A stretch of 38,188 nt of DNA, from the NCBI GenBank assembly GCA_022827265.1, contig JAJDTF010000004.1, positions 1 to 38,188 of the forward strand, given 5' to 3'. Each line of letters begins with the position of its first letter. Positions within the stretch are counted from its first letter, which is position 1. This document shows, in pieces, positions 25,901 through 32,734 of this stretch. A program made the translations under genes and the position numbers. Source of the stretch: Acidimicrobiia bacterium. Lineage in GTDB: Bacteria; Actinomycetota; Acidimicrobiia; Acidimicrobiales; Poriferisodalaceae. The notes under the pieces were generated by a model, which saw only the letters and a list, made by a program, of their open reading frames with translations, was not told the origin of the DNA and did not search any database.

Positions 25901-26244
25901 AGCCAGCTCGACCCGCGGAGCCCGGCGAGGACGAGCCGACCGGTCCCGGCGGCGTGGCGCCACTTGGCGGTCGGGAGAGACCAGGCGGCGGGGGAGAACC
26001 GGACCCCGGCGGCGACGGTCGTCCCAGCCCCACCCAGTTCTACGCCCAGTTCCATCTCGACAGCGTTCGAGGAATCCAGCAGCTCAGCGACATCCTCGAA
26101 CACATCGCGGCACACCTTGGATCCGACGTAGAGCTCGAACTCGAACTCCGTGCCAACAACGACGACGGTTACGACGACGGCACTCGCCGAACGGTCAGCG
26201 AGAACGCCCAAAGCCTCAACGCCCAAGCCGCCGAATTCGAATAG
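22978..26244 (+). CDS. Swt1-type HEPN / DUF499 ATPase, predicted anti-phage protein
   Basis: A 1088-residue protein joining two modules. Residues 1-120 match Swt1-type HEPN domains, with ALDLLSDGLRPKCEQ and the catalytic-type motif TRNNWAH (R90, N91, H95; the Rx4H pattern of HEPN ribonucleases), followed by RALDSMERLLEAFG. Residues from about 160 on are the DUF499 ATPase: Walker A FGGGKTH (K248), Walker B VVLIDEW (D358, E359) and a long C-terminal region ending in acidic residues after a glycine-proline-rich linker. DUF499 proteins are repeatedly found with DUF1156 methylases in predicted phage-defence cassettes. ATG 22978 is supported by AGGAGG ten bases upstream. A sensible model is an ATPase sensor that releases HEPN RNA cleavage or guides helicase and methylase; the motifs are visible, the mechanism is inferred. 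Confidence 0.9.
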   Translation: MVMANVERVSKALDLLSDGLRPKCEQTWQGFYGDDWLAALRRQLRGPQSSGDVSDIAFLLSGMKATWNEVFGHGFSPSIRSLVFEVADTRNNWAHKQQFSSDDTVRALDSMERLLEAFGDTEQRQQIRNSRRDLMRQMFDEEARSERRRTAAKPTEGQPQAGLTPWREVITPHSDVQTGRFDQAEFAADLYEVSQGTADHEYQDPEAFFARTYLTVGLRELLVGATQRLSGNGGTPVIELQTNFGGGKTHSMIALHHLASGVPAARLSGVSEMLAEANVELPPQVNRAVLVGHVSSVSDPKRVSADTALHTMWGHLAYQLGGQEGYELVRADDEAGTNPGEKLRELFGRFGPAVVLIDEWVAYARQLPDAGSDSRRVAAGDFDTQFTFAQALTEAAAASDNVVVLVTIPASDIETGGPRGHTAMERLKNVVDRTATPWQPASADESFEIVRRRLFDPITPTQARVRDGVIRAFSEMYHGAADEFPLGKGEADYRRRMELSYPIHPELFDRLFEDWSALDKFQRTRGVLRLMAIAISQLWQRGDQSLLIMPGNLPMDSAGVASELKKYLEEGWDPVIKADVDGPNALPLSIDKTFSHFGRLSATRRAARTVYMGSAPRPDGKRGVDVKSVVLGCVQPGEPTGQFADALRRLSDQATHLYVDGSQYWYSLIPNVTRIAADRAASNYSDRDADDVVRERIAAQRDRGNFVAVHPFAAGPGDVPDNDDGAHLVVLEPGATHSAGDQNSPAVKLAERIVTQRDAGPRLNQNLLVFVAAAANRLAELRGATRSFLAWKSIVAEHVPLDLTAQQKQQADTKLADASKQVDSLIAETFTQVLVPFRAPGTADIDWQFTRASTTGDIGERISRKLGTEEKLIGRYAGVRVRMDLDKHSLWTKRGDISLGALWEAYARYPYMPRLTSRDVLEQAVSKGVSELNWQQETFAYAEAHDGDSWVGVRTAQHVVPSASGLLIHPDFAPEPARPAEPGEDEPTGPGGVAPLGGRERPGGGGEPDPGGDGRPSPTQFYAQFHLDSVRGIQQLSDILEHIAAHLGSDVELELELRANNDDGYDDGTRRTVSENAQSLNAQAAEFE

Positions 26245-26268
26245 CGGGCCTCTGCGCCGAATATTCAC

Positions 26269-26297
26269 TTGGCTCGATATAGAGTAAGTTCTATGTT
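26269..26297 (+). promoter_or_regulatory. Promoter and inverted-repeat operator of the HigBA-like pair
   Basis: TTGGCT (26269-26274) and TATGTT (26292-26297) are 17 bases apart, each matching four of six consensus positions. Transcription would start at about the GTG at 26304, so the mRNA is probably leaderless. The inverted repeat ATAGA (26279-26283) / TCTAT (26290-26294) lies between and over these boxes, a typical site for HigA autorepression. Confidence 0.5.
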
Positions 26298-26303
26298 CAT
26301 TCC

Positions 26304-26678
26304 GTGGCTTGGGAGATCAACGGCACCGACGAGTTCGCCGAGTGGTTTGGCCGACTTGAGGAACCCGAACAGGACGAGGTGATCGCCGTGGTGGAGCTGC
26401 TCGCGCGCGATGGGCCAACGCTCGGTCGACCTCACGCCGACCGCATCGCGACCTCGAAGCATCACAACATGAAGGAACTCAGGCCCCGCAGCGAGGCCAA
26501 GCACCTCAGGATTCTCTACGTGTTCGATCCGAGACGTGAAGCGGTCTTGCTGCTCGGCGGCGACAAGGAGGGGCAGTGGGATCGCTGGTACGCGAGCGCT
26601 GTTCCCGAAGCCGAACGGCTCTACGAGCGCTATCTCGCGGAGATCGACGGCAGCGGCGACTCGAACGTCGGTGGATGA
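26304..26678 (+). CDS. higB: HigB/Gp49-type toxin (RelE superfamily)
   Basis: A 124-residue protein with the HigB/Gp49-like layout: two N-terminal helices (TDEFAEWFGRLEEPEQDEV), the strand block HNMKELRPRSEAKHLRILYVFD, then a terminal strand with basic and aromatic residues (LLLGGDKEGQWDRWYA). Such toxins cleave mRNA at the ribosome. Toxin precedes antitoxin, as is usual for HigBA. GTG 26304 fits the promoter spacing above. The extended tail (GSGDSNVGG) is unremarkable. The gene follows the HEPN/DUF499 gene on the same strand after 59 bases, but with its own promoter. Confidence 0.85.
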   Translation: MAWEINGTDEFAEWFGRLEEPEQDEVIAVVELLARDGPTLGRPHADRIATSKHHNMKELRPRSEAKHLRILYVFDPRREAVLLLGGDKEGQWDRWYASAVPEAERLYERYLAEIDGSGDSNVGG

Positions 26679-26698
26679 CAAGGACGGGAGACCGCGAC

Positions 26699-27076
26699 AT
26701 GGGACCCAAGAAATTCAGCCAGATCGTCGGCGACATCGGACCGGAGCGGCGTGCCCGCATTGACGCGATCAAGCATGCGGCTCAAGCGGAGGCTGTTGCG
26801 TTCAATCTCGCGCAGCTCCGCAAGCACCGGCAGCTGACCCAGGTTGAGCTCGCACAGCGTCTTGAGCGGGCACAAGCGTCGATTTCGGCCATGGAGACCT
26901 CGCAGGACAACCTGCTCTCGACATGGCGAGCGGCGGTCGAAGCGATGGGCGGGCGACTCGAAATGGTCGCCGTCTTCGACGATGAGCGCATCACTATTCC
27001 TGCCGGTGCGCCAGCCACGGTGCCCGAGCCGACTCGTCCGAATCCGGGTATCTCGGAGGTGCGCGGAGCGAGGTAG
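26699..27076 (+). CDS. higA: HigA-type helix-turn-helix antitoxin
   Basis: A 125-residue protein with an XRE/Cro-type helix-turn-helix at about residues 38-68 (LRKHRQLTQVELAQRL, QASISAMETS). It should bind and repress the operator upstream of the toxin and neutralise the toxin. GGGAG at 26686-26690 supports ATG 26699. An in-frame ATG at 26675 would instead overlap the toxin stop as ATGA and add eight residues; both are possible. The proline-rich tail is variable in the family. Confidence 0.85.
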   Translation: MGPKKFSQIVGDIGPERRARIDAIKHAAQAEAVAFNLAQLRKHRQLTQVELAQRLERAQASISAMETSQDNLLSTWRAAVEAMGGRLEMVAVFDDERITIPAGAPATVPEPTRPNPGISEVRGAR

Positions 27077-27150
27077 CCGGTTCGCAGCGGGTCAGCACTC
27101 CGGATGACTGGGCGCGCCCGTGAAGATGCTCACTCCTAGAGTCGTCGTTG

Positions 27151-27738
27151 ATGGGAGAAGCAGTTCCGTTTCCGGCTACGCAGCCGCGGGGGTACGAGTG
27201 GCTGGACGGCGAGCCGGCGTTCGATGCCGGGCGGCACCTGCAGCTCGAGGAACCGGCCGAGGTGCTGATGCTGGCCGACCTCGGCTATGACGCCGCCGAG
27301 ATCGCCACGAAGGCCACGCCGGTGGCGCTGTCGTCACCGTTCCGGATGCTGAGCGACGAGGGCTCGGCCATCGTGCTGGAGACCGCCCGGCGCTTGCGCT
27401 GTTTCACCCGCCCGGCGGGGGAGCGCATCGAGCGGACCGTGCGCGGCGGCTGCTACCGCTCACGCTGGCTGCGGGACCTCTGCCTCAGCCCCGAGGTGAC
27501 GGCACACCTCACGTCTGACCTGATCGGCATCGACGACCCCGAGACGCTGTGGACCGAATGGGCCAAGTTCGCGGCATGGCGCAGCAAGGATCGCCTGGCG
27601 CACCTGATCGACGAACTGGAGTTCACCTCCGACCGCGACACCGTCATCACCCAGCTCGAAAGCGCGATCGACGATGCGCAGCGCGCCATCGCCGAGATGC
27701 GCGCCGGCGAGCAGGGCCTGCTGCATTACGGCGACTGA
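27151..27738 (+). CDS. Protein resembling the N-terminal part of an actinobacterial oxygenase-like family, apparently lacking the catalytic part
   Basis: A 195-residue protein. Residues about 35-125 (ADLGYDAAEIATKATPVALS, then SPFRMLSDEG, RGGCYRSRWLRDLCLSPEV) resemble, from memory, the N-terminal region of a larger family with a 2-oxoglutarate/Fe(II) oxygenase fold. The HxD...H metal ligands expected downstream are absent. Instead there is an unrelated helical tail (LAHLIDELEFTSDRDTVITQ, LESAIDDAQRAIAEMRAG). It may be a truncated or recombined gene, or a distinct protein using the same N-terminal domain. TAGAGT ends eight bases before ATG 27151, fitting leaderless expression. Similarity is from recollection, so function is open. 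Confidence 0.6.
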   Translation: MGEAVPFPATQPRGYEWLDGEPAFDAGRHLQLEEPAEVLMLADLGYDAAEIATKATPVALSSPFRMLSDEGSAIVLETARRLRCFTRPAGERIERTVRGGCYRSRWLRDLCLSPEVTAHLTSDLIGIDDPETLWTEWAKFAAWRSKDRLAHLIDELEFTSDRDTVITQLESAIDDAQRAIAEMRAGEQGLLHYGD

Positions 27739-27907
27739 GCGGCCGCATTCGCGGCAGCAACCGAACTCATTCCAGCAGCGCGGGCTGTTGCTGCACCGCG
27801 AGCGACCCAGCGGCAACCCCGCGGGAATTCCGGTGCGTGAATGGTCACAGCGTCGAGACCCGGTTGCGATGGCGCGCAGCGGCCGGTTGATTTGCGATGC
27901 TGGCGCG

Positions 27908-29335
27908 ATGCAAACGCAGATGCTCATTGGAGGCGATTGGCGAGGTGCCGCTGGCGGCGGGCTGATCGACGTGGTCGACCCGGCGACCGGCGACGTTGCT
28001 GCCGGTGTCGCGGCAGGAACCCCAGCCGATGCCGTGGCCGCGTGCGATGCGGCTGCCGCAGCGCAGCCTGGCTGGGCAGCCACAGCGCCCCGCGTCCGCT
28101 CGGAGATGCTGCGTGACTCCCACCGGATCCTGATCGAGCACACCGACGAGCTGGCCGACCTCATCACGCTGGAGAACGGCAAGCCGCGCGCCGACGCCAT
28201 CGGCGAGGTGGCCTACGCCGCAGAGTTCTTCCGCTGGAACGCCGAGGAAGCCGTGCGCATCCACGGCTCCATCAGCGTGGCCCCCTCGGGCGCCAACCGC
28301 ATCATCACCCGCCACCCGCCGGTGGGCGTCGTGGCCATGATCACGCCGTGGAACTTCCCGGCCGCCATGATCACCCGCAAGCTCGCCCCGGCACTGGCCG
28401 CCGGCAACACAGTGGTCATCAAACCGCCCCGGGAAGCCCCGCTGACCTCGCTGCGGGTCGCCGAGCTGCTGGGCGAGGCGGGGGTGCCGCCGGGCGTGGT
28501 CAACCTGGTGCCCACGGCCAACTCGGGCGCGTGGCTCGACGCCGTGGTGGATCACCGGGCCGTGCGGATGCTGTCGTTCACCGGTTCCACCGAAGTCGGA
28601 CGGGTCCTGCTGAAGCGCTGCGCCGACCGGGTGCTCAAGGTGGTGATGGAGCTCGGCGGCAACGCACCGTTCGTCGTGTTCGCCGACGCCGACCTCGAAG
28701 CCGCCACCGCAGGCGCCATGGTCGCCAAGATGCGCCACTCAGCCGAGACTTGCACAGCCGCCAACCGGTTCTTCGTGGAGGCGCCGGTTCATGACGAGTT
28801 CATCGAACGGCTGGCAAGCGAGATGGGCGCGATGAAGGTCGGCAACGGCAGCGACCCCGGCGTCACCTGCGGCCCGATGATCAACGCTGCCTCGGTGGAC
28901 AACATTGACCGGCTAGTGCGCACGGCGGTCGACGGGGGAGCCACGGCCGTGACCGGCGGCAGCGCCGTCGACGGCCCGGGCTTCTTCTACGAGCCGACGG
29001 TGCTCGGCGGGGTGGAGCCCGGCGCGCCCATCACCCGCGAGGAGATCTTCGGCCCCGTCGCGCCCGTCTCCAGCTTCACCGACACCGATGCCATGATCGC
29101 CGCCGCCAACGACACCGAGATGGGCCTCATCGGCTACGTGTACACCCAGGACCTGGCCAAGGGACTGGCGGTCAGCGAACGCATCGAGGCCGGCATGATC
29201 GGCCTGAACCGCGGCGCCGTGTCGGACCCCGCAGCGCCCTTCGGCGGCATGAAGCAGTCCGGCCTGGGCCGCGAAGGCGCCAGCGAGGGCATCTACGAGT
29301 TCTGCGAGACCCAGTACATCGCCGCCGAGTGGTAG
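27908..29335 (+). CDS. Aldehyde dehydrogenase, succinate-semialdehyde-dehydrogenase-like
   Basis: A 475-residue NAD(P)-dependent aldehyde dehydrogenase of full family length. Visible are the cofactor region PWNFPAAMITRKLAPALAAG, the SFTGSTEVGR loop, MELGGN (general base E248), the nucleophile in ETCTAANRFF (C282), EEIFGP and the C-terminal PFGGMKQSGLGREG. The ANRFF context after the cysteine and the overall order match GabD-type enzymes that oxidise succinate semialdehyde, though related aldehydes cannot be excluded. ATG 27908 is chosen for length, with GATGCT ending six bases before it. It is convergent with the class II aldolase gene and has no obvious GABA-pathway neighbour, so its substrate is uncertain. 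Confidence 0.88.
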   Translation: MQTQMLIGGDWRGAAGGGLIDVVDPATGDVAAGVAAGTPADAVAACDAAAAAQPGWAATAPRVRSEMLRDSHRILIEHTDELADLITLENGKPRADAIGEVAYAAEFFRWNAEEAVRIHGSISVAPSGANRIITRHPPVGVVAMITPWNFPAAMITRKLAPALAAGNTVVIKPPREAPLTSLRVAELLGEAGVPPGVVNLVPTANSGAWLDAVVDHRAVRMLSFTGSTEVGRVLLKRCADRVLKVVMELGGNAPFVVFADADLEAATAGAMVAKMRHSAETCTAANRFFVEAPVHDEFIERLASEMGAMKVGNGSDPGVTCGPMINAASVDNIDRLVRTAVDGGATAVTGGSAVDGPGFFYEPTVLGGVEPGAPITREEIFGPVAPVSSFTDTDAMIAAANDTEMGLIGYVYTQDLAKGLAVSERIEAGMIGLNRGAVSDPAAPFGGMKQSGLGREGASEGIYEFCETQYIAAEW

Positions 29336-29357
29336 CTGGCGTGCTCGGCGCAGGCGC

Positions 29358-30161
29358 TCAGTCGAGGAAGCTGGGGTCGCGCTCGAGCACCTTGTCGTAG
29401 ATCGGCTGGTAGCTGAACCAGCCGGCCAGCGGGCTGCCCGTCTGCGATGCCGTGAGCTTGGCCGATTCGTGGCGGATCGGGATCGGCGTGCCGGCGGCCT
29501 CAGCCAGCAGCTGGCTCTGGCAGGTGCGCTCCATGGTGATGAACCACCACGCGGCCTCGTCCACGGTCTGGCCGACGGTTAGCAGCCCGTGGTTCTGCAG
29601 GATCACCGCCTTGCAGCTGCCGAGCGCCCGGCCGATGCGCTTGCCTTCGGACGTGTCGAGCACCACACCGGTGAAGTCGTCGAACAGGGCGTGGTCTTCG
29701 TAGAAGGCGCAGGCGTCCTGGGTGAGCGGGTCGAGCAGGCGGCCCAGGCTCGACCACGTCTTTCCGTACAGCGAGTGGGTGTGCGCCGCGGCAATCACGT
29801 CAGGCCGGGCCTTGTGCACCTCGCTGTGAATGGCGAATGCTGCCTGGTTCAGCGGGTAGCGCCCCTCCACGATGTTGCCGTCGTGGTCCACCAGCAGCAG
29901 GTCGGACACCTTGATCTGGCCGAAACCCACGCCGAACGGGTTGACCCAGAAATGGTCCGTCAACTCGGGGTCGCGCGCGGTGACGTGGCCGGCCACGCCC
30001 TCCTCGAAGCCGAACAGCGAGAACGCCCGGTACACCGACGCGAGGCGTTCCTTGCGGTGCTGTCGCTCGGCCTCGATCGTGTCGAACGTCGGCGCCTGCG
30101 GCATCGGGATCTCGGTGAACGGGTCGGTGGCGGAGTCAGTAGTCGTCGTCACGGGGCCCAT
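29358..30161 (-). CDS. Class II aldolase/adducin-family protein
   Basis: A 267-residue protein with the metal-binding histidines of class II aldolases: AAAHTHSLYGK (HxH) and LQNHGLL. The upstream GVAGHVTARDPE block corresponds to the substrate loop. Relatives act on sugar phosphates such as fuculose- or ribulose-phosphate, and many members remain uncharacterised. Absence of a phosphate-binding signature that I can identify leaves the reaction open. ATG 30161 is favoured over upstream in-frame codons because residues before it look non-conserved. It diverges from the CoA-transferase gene across 234 bases. Confidence 0.82.
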   Translation of the reverse strand: MGPVTTTTDSATDPFTEIPMPQAPTFDTIEAERQHRKERLASVYRAFSLFGFEEGVAGHVTARDPELTDHFWVNPFGVGFGQIKVSDLLLVDHDGNIVEGRYPLNQAAFAIHSEVHKARPDVIAAAHTHSLYGKTWSSLGRLLDPLTQDACAFYEDHALFDDFTGVVLDTSEGKRIGRALGSCKAVILQNHGLLTVGQTVDEAAWWFITMERTCQSQLLAEAAGTPIPIRHESAKLTASQTGSPLAGWFSYQPIYDKVLERDPSFLD

Positions 30162-30395
30162 CGTACGACCCTCGGCCCTCGCCAGTCCGAGGCCGGCGTG
30201 TCGAGGTGTGCGGAGAACCTGCAGCAGCATGCCGAGCACAGCACGGAAACGCCAGTCTGAGAAACAGCGCGCCGATATGCAACTGTCCATCCGTCACCCG
30301 CTGTGCCTTGCCCTCGCAAGCCGCCCTGTGCATCGCCGTCGTGACCTCGTCCGCCGACCCGGCTTCTGCGACCGCACCCGCGTAGTGTCCACCCG

Positions 30396-32684
30396 GTGAG
30401 CAGGGACGACGCTGTTGCAGCGAGCGGCGCGCGCGTTCGGTGCCTCGCGGGCGTGCGGGTCGTCGAACTGACCACTGGCATCGCCGGGCCGTACGCGGCA
30501 CGTTTCCTGGCCGACCAGGGCGCCGACGTGGTGAAGGTGGAGCCGCCTGGTGGTGACCCGTACCGCGCCGACCCGGGCTTCCAGGCCGTGAGCCGCAACA
30601 AGCGCTCGGTGGTGTCCGAGGGCGTCGAATGGGAACGGGCTCCACTCCCCGCCGGCATCTCGGGGCCGCCGGCGTCGCTGCCCGGCATCCTGCGTCCAAC
30701 AGCGGCATCGATGAGCGCGCCGCTGCTGGGCGAGTTGCTGTCTGGCGCCGATGTCGTGTTCGTGCCCGACAGTCCGACCGCCGCGGCCGTTAGGAGACAT
30801 GCCCCAAGCGCAGTCGTCATCTCGTGCCCGACGTGGGGCGACGAGGGACCGTACGCATCCCGCGCGGGCACTCCGTCGCAAGTAGCCGCCGTGACCGGCA
30901 TCGGCTGGAACCAGATCAGCTACTCCGAAGGCCCCGTCGAGCTGGTGGTGCCGCTGGCCTCGTACGGGGCCGGAATGCTCGCAGCGATGGCAGCCGCAGC
31001 GGGCCTGTACGCCCGGCGGGCCCGCGGCTTGGCGCCGACCTACACCGTCTCGGAGGTGTCCGGCTCCGGCGCCATGCAGATCGGCGATTTCGAGGTGCCC
31101 GAGATGGCCGATCTCGACCGCGACGGCTCCTGCCCGCTCGGTTCGGCCGGCCGGCTTCCGGTGTACCGGCTGTTCCGGGCCGCCGACGACCGCTGGATGT
31201 TCGTGGCCTGCGGCACGTACCCCTTCTACGTGGCAATGCTGCGAGCCATCGGCCGCGAGGATCTGCTGGGCGACGAGCGCTTCCCGGACCCGCCGTGGGG
31301 CCTGCTCGACCTCGAGCCGCTGGCGGAGATCACGCCGATCCTCGAAGACGCTTTCGCAGCCCGCCCGCTTGCCGAATGGCTGGAGATCTTCAACGCCCAC
31401 GATGTGCCCTGCCAGCCGACCCAGACCCGCGAGGAGTTCATGGCATCCGAGCTGGCGAAGGTCAACGGGCTCGACACCACCGTTGAGCACCCTGAACTCG
31501 GGACGGTGCGCACCCCGCCCCAGCCGATGTGGATCGACGGCTGTGACCAAGTCGCGCTGCAGCCGGCGCCGCTCCTGGGCGAGCACACCGCCGAGGTCGA
31601 GGCCGAGCTGGCCGACGGCCTGTGGACTCCAGCGACCGGCGGCGTCGGCCCGCCGGCCTCTGTGCGCGAGACTGCGACGCGTGAGCCTGCGAGCCTGACG
31701 GTGCCCGAGGCACCACTGGCGTGCGTGCGTGCTGTCGATCTCAGCTCCTTCATCGCCGGGCCGGTCATCACCCGCCACCTGGCGATGCTCGGCGCCGAGG
31801 TCATCAAGATCGAACAGCCCGGCGGCGATCCATTCCGAGTGCTCGGCCCGTACTTCAACGGCTGGAACCAATCGAAGCGCTCGATCTGCCTGAACCTCAA
31901 GGATGCTGCCGACCACGCAGTCATGGCCGAGCTCGTATCGGAGGCTGACGTGATCGTGGAGAACTTTCGCCCCGGCGTCGCGGCACGCCTTGGCGTGGCG
32001 GATCAGGACCTGCGGCGCATACGCCCCGATGCGGTGCTGGTGAAGAGCCCCGGCTACGGCCGTGACGACTCCATGGCCGAAGTGCCGGCGTTCGATCCGC
32101 TCCTGCAAGCCCTCGGTGGGATCATGACGGCGCAGGGCGGCGACGCCGAGCCGGTGTTCTTGACCGTGCCGGTGCACGACGCCGCCACGCCGATGATCGC
32201 CTCGTTCGGGGTGCTGTGCTCGCTCTTCGCGCGCCTGGTCGACGGCGAAGGGCGGACGGTGCGCACGTCACTCACCCAGACCGTCACTGCCGCGCAAGCG
32301 GCCGAGTTCGTGGACTACGAGGGGCGGCCGCCCGCCGAGATGGGCGGCATGGACTACCGGGGCGCCGGCCCCGAGCGCACCTACCTCGAAGTGCCCGATG
32401 TCGACGGCCCCGAGTGGGTCTGGCACCAAACGACGCCGGAGGGCACCAGCGACCTGCCGGTCGAGCGGCGCGGCTTCGTGAGGGCGACCGTCGCCGTCGA
32501 CAACCGTCACGTCGTCGACCTGCCGGAGACCGAGTGGGGCCCGATGATCCAGCTGGGCTCCCTTGTCGGCGGCATCGACGTGCCGATGCGCCGAGCCCCG
32601 TACCTCGATGAGCACCATGCGGCGATCATCACCGAGCTCGCCGCATCCCGCGGCACCGGCACGCGGCCGGCGGCGGCCGACTGA
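30396..32684 (+). CDS. Two-domain class III CoA-transferase (CaiB/BaiF)
   Basis: A 762-residue protein made of two CoA-transferase domains in tandem. Each begins with the family signature: VVELTTGIAGPYAARFLADQ near residue 22 and AVDLSSFIAGPVITRHLAML near residue 444, both followed by a GGDP loop. The second half keeps the expected catalytic aspartate in VPVHDAATPM (D595). At the corresponding place the first half reads VPLASYGAGM, with serine 189 where aspartate is expected, so it may be inactive or structural. These enzymes move CoA between carboxylic acids. GTG 30396 is supported by TAGTGT ending seven bases upstream. The molybdenum hydroxylase gene follows 50 bases later on the same strand. 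Confidence 0.88.
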   Translation: MSRDDAVAASGARVRCLAGVRVVELTTGIAGPYAARFLADQGADVVKVEPPGGDPYRADPGFQAVSRNKRSVVSEGVEWERAPLPAGISGPPASLPGILRPTAASMSAPLLGELLSGADVVFVPDSPTAAAVRRHAPSAVVISCPTWGDEGPYASRAGTPSQVAAVTGIGWNQISYSEGPVELVVPLASYGAGMLAAMAAAAGLYARRARGLAPTYTVSEVSGSGAMQIGDFEVPEMADLDRDGSCPLGSAGRLPVYRLFRAADDRWMFVACGTYPFYVAMLRAIGREDLLGDERFPDPPWGLLDLEPLAEITPILEDAFAARPLAEWLEIFNAHDVPCQPTQTREEFMASELAKVNGLDTTVEHPELGTVRTPPQPMWIDGCDQVALQPAPLLGEHTAEVEAELADGLWTPATGGVGPPASVRETATREPASLTVPEAPLACVRAVDLSSFIAGPVITRHLAMLGAEVIKIEQPGGDPFRVLGPYFNGWNQSKRSICLNLKDAADHAVMAELVSEADVIVENFRPGVAARLGVADQDLRRIRPDAVLVKSPGYGRDDSMAEVPAFDPLLQALGGIMTAQGGDAEPVFLTVPVHDAATPMIASFGVLCSLFARLVDGEGRTVRTSLTQTVTAAQAAEFVDYEGRPPAEMGGMDYRGAGPERTYLEVPDVDGPEWVWHQTTPEGTSDLPVERRGFVRATVAVDNRHVVDLPETEWGPMIQLGSLVGGIDVPMRRAPYLDEHHAAIITELAASRGTGTRPAAAD

Positions 32685-32734
32685 GGTTCGTGGCCCGGCT
32701 CGAAGATCGGAATCTGCCTCACTACGGTGAGCCC

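Noticed and set aside
30294-32177. 627-codon open frame on the minus strand
   Set aside because: Antisense shadow of the CoA-transferase gene; histidine- and arginine-rich translation typical of reverse-strand GC-rich codons.
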